A stretch of 36,284 nucleotides of DNA. Origin: Elusimicrobiota bacterium. Lineage in GTDB: Bacteria; Elusimicrobiota; Elusimicrobia; UBA1565; UBA9628. A program made the position numbers and the translations under genes. The stretch lies in the NCBI GenBank assembly GCA_023700845.1, contig JAMPYD010000004.1:1-36284 (forward strand). Reading direction: 5' to 3'. The notes under the pieces are model-generated. The model was given only the letters and a program-made list of their open reading frames with translations, was not told the DNA's origin and ran no database searches. Shown piece after piece: positions 1 to 9,700 of this stretch (position 1 is its first letter; every line of letters starts with the position of its first letter).

Positions 1-780
1 ACCCGCAACGGCGGCGGGGCAGGCGGCGGCGGCAGCTACGGCGGCGGCGGCGGCGGCGGCGGCGGCAGCGCGGCGCGGGCCTTCGGCCTGAGCTCGGGAG
101 CCGGCGGCGCCGGCGGAAGCACGGGTGTGGCCGCGGGCGGCGGGGGCGGCTCCGGAAACTACGGTGCGGGAGGCAACGGCGGCGCGGCCGGCAATCCCGG
201 CGGCGGCAACGGCTCCTGCAACGGCTGCACCGGCGTCGGCGGCGCGGCCGGCAGCGGCGCCTTCACCGGCACGGGCGGCGGCGCCTCGACCTTCAAGATG
301 AACAGCGGCGGCTCGGGCGGCGGCGGCGGCGGGCTATACGGCTCGGCCGCGCTGTCGCAGCTGTTCCTGGGCTCCGGCGGCGGCGGCGGCGGCGCCAGCA
401 ACGAGGGGCCCGTGAGCGGCGCGACCGGCGGCTCGGGCGGCGGCATCCTCCTCATCCTCTCGTCGAGCGTCATCAACTCGGGCACGATCGCCTCGAACGG
501 CGGCGCGGGCTCCAACGGCGGCGCCTGGAGCGCGCCTTACGGCGGCGGCGGCGCCGGCTCCGGCGGCAGCGTCCTCGTGCGATCTCTCGCCTTCTCCAAC
601 TCCGCGACCTTCACGGCGGTCGGCGGCGGCCCGGGGAGCGCGGGCGGCAACAGCGGCAACAACATGGGCGGCGCGGGCGGCGGCGGCGGCGGCGTGGGGC
701 GCGTGCGCATCGAGGCCGACGCGATCACCCAGGGAACGGTCAATCCCGCGCCGGCGACGGCGGGCGCCCCTTCCGCGGCC
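1..780 (+). repeat. Low-complexity Gly-rich region (GGC/GGN codon runs; GGGGGGG, GNGG, SGGSGGG)
   Basis: Runs of ggcggcggc at 1-65, 325-335, 375-395, 681-695; the protein is dominated by Gly, Ser, Ala and Asn. Confidence 0.9.
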
Positions 781-3700
781 GGCTCGGACTGGGTGTTCTT
801 CGACAACCCCTCGCCCGCGGACGGCGCGACGCTCGCCGCCACGCTCCTTCCCGGCTCGGACGCGGCCGGCTCCTACGCGGAGAGCGACCCGACGCCCAAC
901 AACCCGAACCTGATCGCCGACGGCCAGGAGGGCGAGTGGGATTTCGCGCTCGACCCCGTGAACACCGTCTCGGGCCGCTACTACCTGCGCATGACCCGCG
1001 CCTCCGCCACGCCTTTGACGGGCTACACCAATCTCGCGATCATCGACGCGCGCGTGCCCCCCTCGGCCGTCGACGACCTGTCGGCGGCCCCGGTGGAGGG
1101 CAGCTCGACGACGCTCCTCCTCTCCTGGTCGGCGCCGGGCGACGACGGCGACACCGGCGCTCTCCTCGCCGGCTCTTCCTACTACATCCAGCATTCGACG
1201 GACGCCGCTGTCGTCTTCTCCACCACGGCGGCTCAGGTCGTCCTGTCGACCGCGGGCGTCTATCCCGGCGTCCTCCAGCAGCACGCGCTCACCGGTCTCA
1301 GCGGCAACACGACCTACCATCTGCGCGTGTGGACGGCGGATCCCGCGGGCAACCTCTCGGCCCTGTCGAACGGGGCCACGACGGTGACGATGTCTCCGGC
1401 GGTGAGCGCGGCGCGCGTGGATTCGGTTCTGCTCTCCAGCGTCACGGCGAACTGGTCCCCTCTGCCCGACGCGTCGGTGTCCGGCTCCTCGAACTCCGCG
1501 CAGGGCTACGTGCTTGAGGCCTCCACGGCCGCGGATTTCTCCGGCGTCGTCGGCTCCTCCCGGACGCTCGGCGTGAGCCTCAGCACCTTGACCATCGCGG
1601 GCCTGGCCGGCGACGCGACCTATTATTTCCGCGTCGGTTCGCTGAACTTCGCCTCCACGGCGCATTACTCGCTGGCGGGCTCCACCTACGTCGCGCCTTA
1701 CGCCGTGGCGGACGCCATCATCGCCGGCCAGTCCACCGGGACCTGGTATTCCTCGAGCTCCTTCACGTTCTCCTCCAGCTTCGCGGGGGCCGCCTACTAC
1801 CGGGTGGTCTTCGACGCCAACGCGGGCCACTCCTGGACGGGGACCGAGGCGCGCTGGGATCCTCCGGGCGCTCTCACGGTCCAGGCCGCCGACGGCCAGG
1901 GCTGGTACCTCCACGCCCTCCCCCACGACGCGGGCGGCGCCCCCGGAGTCTCCCGCGACATCGGCCCGTTCTGGCGGGACGGGACCCCGCCCGCCGCGTC
2001 GGCTTTCCGTTCGTACGATTCGACGGCCGGCGTCCTCGGCGAGACCCAGGTCAACGACCTGACCGCGGGCGTCACGGTCCAGGTCACCGTCTCGGACCTC
2101 CTGGCCGGCATGCGTTCTTCTCCGGTGGCGCGCGTCTTCGGCTTCGAGAGCGCGGGCCTTCCCACGGGCTGGACGACCGGCGGCGACGCGAATTGGAGCG
2201 CGCAGACGGCGATCGTGTACGCGGGGACCTCCTCCATCCGCTCCGGCGGCATCGGCGCGGACCAGTCGACCTACCTGGAAACCTTGCTGACGACCCTCGG
2301 CGGCTACACCACCTTCTATCGCCGCGTCAGCTCACAGAGCGGCGGCGACTACCTGGAGTTCTACATCAACGGCAGCCTCCAGGGGAGCTGGAGCGGCGAG
2401 AACCCCTGGACCGTCTCCGTCTACGCGGTCCCCGCCGGCACGGCGGCCTTTCGCTGGCAGTACATCAAGAACGGCTGGGAGAGTTCGGGCAGCGACGCCG
2501 CCTGGCTCGACGCCGTGTCCCTGCCGCCGGTGGTCGCCTTCAGCGCGCGCTATACGCGGGACGCCGGCGCCACCTGGACCGATCTGAGGTCGACGAGCTC
2601 CCTGACCGGCCCGTACCTGTCGCTGACGGGCTCGGACGGCTCCCTGGCCGGGGAGACGCTGAAGATACTGGGCCTGCAGCTGAACTTCTCGACGAACGCC
2701 GCGACCTGCGCCGCCGCTTCGCCCTGCGGAGCCACGAACCAGGTCTACTTCACGGCCGAGGACGCCGCCGGCAACTCCCGCGAGAGCGGCCCCTACGCGG
2801 TGCTCGTCGCCACGACCCCGAGCGCGCGCGACGTCTCCTCCCCCTTCTCCACCGGCACCTGGTCCTCCGCCGCGGCCGTGCCGTTCGAGTCCACCTTCTC
2901 GAGCGCCGCGTATTACCGCTACTTCTGGGACACCGCCGCCTCTCACTCCTGGACGGAGACGGAGACGATCTGGAGCGCGCCGGACGGCCCATTGTCGTTG
3001 GCGGCCACCATCGACAGCCAGGATTGGCACCTGCACGTCCTGCCCTACAACGTGCTCGGCTCCTCCGGCGCGCCTCGCGCCTTCGGCCCCTATTGGACGG
3101 ACGCGGCTGCGCCGGCCGGCTCCGGCTTCGATCACATCAGCTCCACGGGCGGCGCGCTCGGCGAGAGCCAGCTGACGACGCTCATGGCGGGGGCCACGGT
3201 CCGCCTGACCGTGACGCAGGACTCCTTCAGCGGTCTGCTCCTCTCCACGACCGCCGTGCCCGGCTACGCGGCCTACGCCCCGGGCGGGGCCGGCTCTCTC
3301 TTCACCAACGACGGAGGCGCGAGTTGGGTCGCCTTCTCCTCGGCCGCGAGCTATTCGGGCTCCTTCGACGAGTTCCGCGCCCTGGCCGTGTATCAAGGGA
3401 AGCTTTACGCGGGGCAGGGCTCGGGCGGAGGGGGCGGTGACGTCTACGCGTGCGCGCCGGCCACGGGCGGTTCTTCCACCGCGTGCGAGGCGGGCGACTG
3501 GACGCTGAGCGCCAACAACGCGCACAGCGCGGTCAACGCCCTCGCCGTGTTCCGCGGGCGTCTCTACGCCGGCCTCGGCTCCAACGCCGGCAACGACGAC
3601 ATACAGGTCTACGACGGAGCGGCGTGGGCGAGCAGCTACGACAGCAACCTCGGCATCGTCAACGCGATCCATGCGCTCGCGGAGTACAAGGGCAAGCTCT

Positions 3701-6700
3701 ACGCGACGCGCGGCGGCGCCGCCGCCGGGAACGGAGATGTGCTCGTCTGCGACCCCGCGCTCACCGGCGCGGCGGATGTCTGCGACCCGGGGGATTGGTC
3801 GTTCGCCTATGACGGCGCGCGCCTGGAGTTCCGCTCTCTCTCGGTCTTCAACGGCCTTCTCTACGCCGGGCAGGGCTCCGCCGCCGGCGACGGCGACATC
3901 TACGTCTGCCGGCCGGGGGCCACGGGCGGCCAAGAGACCTGCGAGAACGGCGATTGGAGCCTCAGCCGCGACGGGGCGTCGGGTTCGGTCTACGCCCTCG
4001 AAGCCTTCGGCGGGAGGCTCTACGCCGGCCTGGGCTACGCCGCGGGGCAGGGAGACATCTACGCCTGCGACCCCGCGCTGACGGGCGCGGCGCACGTCTG
4101 CGACGCGGCCGACTGGAGCCGCGACTACGACGGGGCGACGGCCTCGGTCCTCAGCTTGAAGGCGTACAAGGGCTTCCTGTTCGCCGGAACGGGGAGCGCC
4201 GCGGGCGACGGCGACCTCAAGGTCAAGATCGGTCCGGCGTGGAAGCCGGTCCTCGACGGCGCCCAGGAGACCGTCTCCGCCCTGATGCCTTTCGAGGGCG
4301 ATCTCTACGCGGGTCAGGGGCTCTACAACCCCGACGGCCGGGTCGTGCGCCTGACGCCTTGGGTCTCCTCGACGGCGCTGACGGGCGCCGACGGCACGAC
4401 CGCGGCGCAAAGCGTCTCGGCGCTGATCCCCGCTTTGGCGGCCTCGCCGGACACCACGGTGTGCGGCGGGGTCTCGACGTGCACGGCGCGCAACCAGATC
4501 GTCTTCGCCGTCTCCGACCTGGCGGGCGGCGTCGCGCAGATCGGGCCCTTCGCCGTGATCGCCTCCTCGACGGCCTACGCCGACGAGGTCGCCGGGCCGG
4601 CGACCGGGACGTGGCTGACGACGAGCACCATGTCGTTCACGAGCGCCTTCGCCCGAACGGCCTACTACCGTTACGCGTGGGACACCTCGGCCTCGCATGC
4701 CTGGACCGAGGCCGAGGCGCGCTGGGATCCCGCGGCGGGGATCACCGTGCAGGCCGCGCCCGGGGGGCAGGGTTGGCACCTGCACGTGCTGCCTTACAGC
4801 CTCACCGACGGCTCCGGCACGCCGCGCGACCTCGGGCCGTTCTGGTCGGACGGCGCGCCCCCCGCGGCCTCGGCGTTCCGCCTGTACAGCTCGAGCGGCG
4901 GCCTCATGGGCGAAAGCCAGGCCATCGACCTGATCGGCGGCGCGACGGTGCAGATAAGCCTTCAGGACCTGGGCAGCGGCCTTCTGTTGAGCACGGGCTC
5001 CCTCCCCGGCGCGGCTCCCGCCTCGGGCGGGCCCGGCGTCGTTTTCTCCACGGACGCCGGGCGCACCTGGAGCGCGATGAGCGCCCCGGTCCTCGCTCGC
5101 AGCGACGGGAACTCCTGGGTCACGTTGGCCGAGTACAGCGACCGCCTGTACGCGGGTATGGGACCGGGAGCGGGCGCGGGCGACACCTACTCGTGCAATC
5201 CCGCGGCCACCGGCGACGCCGCCGTCTGCGAAGCGGCCGACTGGAGCCTGTCGCGCAGCGTCAGCTACGACATCGTGAACGCCGCGGCCGTGTTCAACGG
5301 CAAGCTCTATCTCGGCTACGGCAACGATGCCGGCGAGGGCGACATCGAGGTCTTCGACGGCGCGGCCTGGAGCAACTCGTACAACGGCTCGCAATCCAAC
5401 ATCTACGCCCTCGCCGTCTTCCGCGGACGCCTCTACGCCGCTCAGGCGGGCTCCGCCGGCACGGGCGACGTGCTGGTCTGCTCGCCGGCGGCGACCGGGG
5501 ACGCCCAGACCTGCGACGCCGGAGACTGGAGCGTCGCGCTCGACGGGGCCGGCTCCAACGCCTACAGCCTGGTGGCGCTCAACGGCGTGCTCTATGCCCA
5601 GACCGACGACGCCTCCGGGATACTCCGGCTGCTCGCCTGCACGCCGGGAGCCACGGGCGAGGCGGACATCTGCGACGCGGGGGACTGGTCCGTCGGTTAC
5701 GCGTCGCAGGGCAGCTACAACAACGGTCTGATCGCCCACGACGGCAAGCTGTTCCGCAGCGAGTACAACACCGGAAGGATCCTCGTCTGCGACCCTTCCC
5801 GGAGCGGGCGCGCGGAAATCTGCGAGAGCGGCGACTGGGCCACGGAGTACGACGGGGCCGACAGCAACAACTACTACTTCGGCAGGTCCGGCGGGGACCT
5901 GTTCGCCGGACCCCTGAACGGCAATTACATCGTGAAGCGCTCCAGCGGAGTCTGGCGGCAGGCCGGGTCCGTTCCCGGCAACGTGCGTTCGCTTCAGTCC
6001 TTCAACGGCCGGCTCTACGCGGGAGACTCCGGCGCCGACGTCTACCTCTTCTCCCCCCTCGTCTCCTCGATCACCGTGACCGGGGCGGACGGGAGCACCG
6101 CCCTGGAAACCTTGACGGCCGTCCTGCCCACGCTGGTGAACTCCACCAACAGCCAGACCTGCGGCGGCGGCTACCCCTGCGGCGCGACCAACCAGGTCGC
6201 TTTCACGATCATGGACGCCGCGGGCAACGCGCTCTGGGCCGGCCCCTACGCCGTGATCGTCGCGACCACGGCCGACGCGGCCGCGGTCGTGGGGCCGTCG
6301 ACGCGGGCCTGGGTCAGCTTCGCGACGTTCACCTTCAACTCCAGCTTCGTCAACGCGGCGTACTACCGCCGCGCCTGGGAGGCCTCCCCCTCCCACGCCT
6401 GGACCGAGGCCGAGACGCGCTGGGACTCCGTCGACGGCCCGCTCCATCTCGAGGCGTCCGCGCCAGGGACCGAGTACTACCTGCACGTCCTTCCGTACAA
6501 CGTCCTGGACTCCTCCGGCGCGCCCCGCGTCCTCGGGCCCTACCGGCGAGACGACGCCGCGCCGGCCTTCTCCGGCTTCCGCGTCGTGAGCTCCACGGGC
6601 GGCCTCATGGCCGAATCCCAGCTCGTCGACCTGGCCGCCGGCGTCACGGTGCAGATCCAGGTCCAGGACCTCCTCAGCGGCCTGCACGTCGCGACGGCCG

Positions 6701-9700
6701 CGGCGACGGGCGAGCTGGCCGCGCCGGCCGGAGGCTACGGCGTCATCTACACCAACGACGCGGGCGCCACCTGGACGGCGTTCGCCTCCTCGGTGAGCGC
6801 GCAGACGATCTTCTACGGCTTCGAGAGCCTCGCCGTCTTCCGGGGGCGCCTCTACGCGGGGCAGGGCACGAACGCGGGCGAGGGCGACATCCTCGTCTGC
6901 GACCCGGCGGTCACGGGCGAGCCCGGGGACTGCGAGTCGGGGGATTGGTCGTCGTCCCGTCCCACCGCGTACTACAGCGCGCACGCCATGCAGGTCTTCA
7001 ACGACCGGCTCTACGCGGCCTACGGCGGCTGGGGCGGGAGCGGCTACGGCGACATCGAGGTCTTCGACGGCGCCTCCTGGACGATGAGCCACGACGGGCC
7101 CGACGACCGCGTCGTCGCCCTGGCCGCCTACGGGGGCAAGCTCTACGCGGGCCGGACCAACGGCTGGAACATAGGCGGCGGAGACGTGATCGTCTGCGAC
7201 CCGGCCTTCACCGGCGCGGCGGCGGTCTGCGACAGCGGAGACTGGTCCATGTCCTACGACGGGACGGGCTACCAGGCCAACGCCCTCGTCGAGTTCTCCG
7301 GCCGCCTCTACGCCGGCTTCGGCTCGCCCAACGACGGGACCGGCGACATCCGCGTCTTCGACGGGAAGACCTGGACGATGAGCCACGACGGCGCCTTCGA
7401 CCGCGTGAACGCCTTCGCCGTCTACGGCGGACGGCTCTACGCCGCGGCGGCCGGCGCGGCCGGCGGCGAGGGCGACATCATGGTGTGCGACCCCCGCGCG
7501 ACCGGACTGCCGGCGTCGTGCGAGGCCGGTGATTGGAGCGTGTCGCACGACGGGACCACGGCCGAGGTCAAGTCCCTCTCGGTCTTCAACGGGTTCCTGT
7601 TCGCGGGCCTCGGCGCGGCCGCGGGCGACGGCGACCTCCTGGTCTTCGACGGGGCCGCCTGGAGGCGGGTGTACAACGGGACCTCCGACGCCCTCACCTC
7701 CCTGGCCGCGTTCAACGGGCGGCTGTACGCCGGCTCCCGGGCCGCCGGGCAGGCCCGCGTGCTGCGGCTGACCCCCGCCGTCTCCTCCGTCACCTACACG
7801 GCCGCCCAAGGCTCGACCGGCGCCGAGACGCTGTCGGCCGTGATCCCGACGTTCGCCGATTCGCTGAACTCGGCCGTCTGCGGCGGGACCGCTCCGTGCA
7901 CCGCGACGAACCAGGTCTACTTCGCGGCGGGAGACCTCGCGGCGAACGCCGTCCACGGGCCCTACGCCGTCCTCATCGACACCTCGGTGACCGCGAGCGC
8001 GGACGACGTCGTCTCCGTCCGCTCGACCGGCACCTGGTACGCGACGAGCTCCTTCACCTTCACCTCCTCCTTCGCCGGCGCGGGCTACTACCGCTTCGTG
8101 TTCGACGCGAACGCCGGCCACGCCTTCGACGACTCCGAGCCGGTGTGGGGCTCCGGCACGCTGAGCACCGGCCCGGCCTCGCCGGGCGGCGCGTTCTACC
8201 TCCACCTGAAGCCCTTCACGCTGGCGGACGTCGCGGGGGCGACGCGCGACCTCGGCCCGTTCCGCTTCGACCCGAGCACGCCGGTCCTGTCGGGCTTCGC
8301 CGCCCTCGACCTCGGGGGCGCGCCGTTGGCCGAGGGCGCGCCGCTGCGCCTCGCCTCGGGGGTCACCGTCCAGATCCTCGTGCAGGATGGCTTGAGCGGT
8401 CTCAGCGTCCGTCCGAGCCTCGCCTCCGACCGGTTCGAGACCGGCCTGCCGGAGCGCTGGGTCTCCACCGGCCCGACGGCCTGGTACGCGACGGCGGATT
8501 CGGCCAACAGCGGCGCCTTCAGCCTTCGGGCGGGGACCATCACGCACGGCCAATCGACGGGCGTCGAACTGGTCCGGCGCGTCCGCGCCGGCACGCTGAC
8601 CTTCCAGCGCCGCGTCAGCTCCGAGGCGGACTTCGACGCCCTTCGCTTCTTCATCGACGGACAGCTCCAGGGCTCGTGGAGCGGGACGGTCGCCTGGGGC
8701 CAGGTCTCCTTCGCCGTGACGGCGGGCACGCGCTCGTTCCGCTGGAGCTACGAGAAAGACGGCACGCTCAGCCAGGGCCTGGACAGCGCCTGGATCGACG
8801 ACGTCGTCTTCCCCGGCTCGGCCTATGTCGTGTCGTACTCGAGCGACGCGGGCGCGACCTGGCGCGTCGCGTCCGCCACCGTGACGACGGCCTTGCCTTA
8901 TGTCGCGCTGACCGGCGCCGAAGGCTCGACCGCCCAGGAGACGCTGACCGCCTACGGGCTCGACTTCGCCCACGCCCCGAGCCCCGTGACCTGCGCCGGT
9001 ACCGCCCCCTGCGCCGCGACGAACCAGGTGATCTTCAGCGCCGCGGACCGGACGGAGAATGAGAGCTCCGGGCCGTACGCGGTCAGCGTCGACACCGAGA
9101 CCTACCCCGGCTGCGAGATCACCAGGAACGTAGGCGCGGGCATGCCCTACGCGACGATCTCGGCGGGCGTAGCGGCCCTCCCGTCCACCCTGACGGGTCA
9201 TTCTTGCGTGGTCATCCGCGACGGCGCGAACTACGCCGAGCAGGTGACGGTGCGGGGCTTCACCAACAACGGCTCGTCGATAACGATCTTCGCGGACCCC
9301 GCCACGGGCCTGCGGCCGGTCGTCGATCCGCCGGCGTTCGCGACGGCCGCGTTCGTCGTCGCGAACGCGAGCGTCAGCCTCCAGGGCATCGACGTCCGGC
9401 CGACGGCGCAGTCCGTGAGCTACGGCGTTCTCGTCTCCTCGGCCTACGTGAGCCTGAGCAGCGTCAACGTGCAGGACGCCGGGGGCATGATCACCGAAGC
9501 GGGCATCGTGCTCGGCGCGGACTCGCAGTACGGCGCGGTGTCGTACGCGAGCGCGACGGTGACGGAGGCATACGGCATTCTGATCCTGGGCCGGCACAAC
9601 GTCGTCTCCTTCAGTTCGATGACGAACAGCTCCAACTCCGACAACACCGGCAAGCGCGCGCTGGCGATCCTGGGCTCGGGAGCCTCGAGCAACACCGTGA

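Noticed and set aside
3954-7532. 1192-aa + strand ORF in another frame of the giant gene
   Set aside because: Arg-rich low-complexity translation typical of out-of-frame high-GC DNA; the overlapping frame encodes clear repeated domains.
3373-7788. Regular repeats as a possible CRISPR array
   Set aside because: Repeat period is about 120-165 nt, degenerate at DNA level, in frame and protein-coding (propeller blades).
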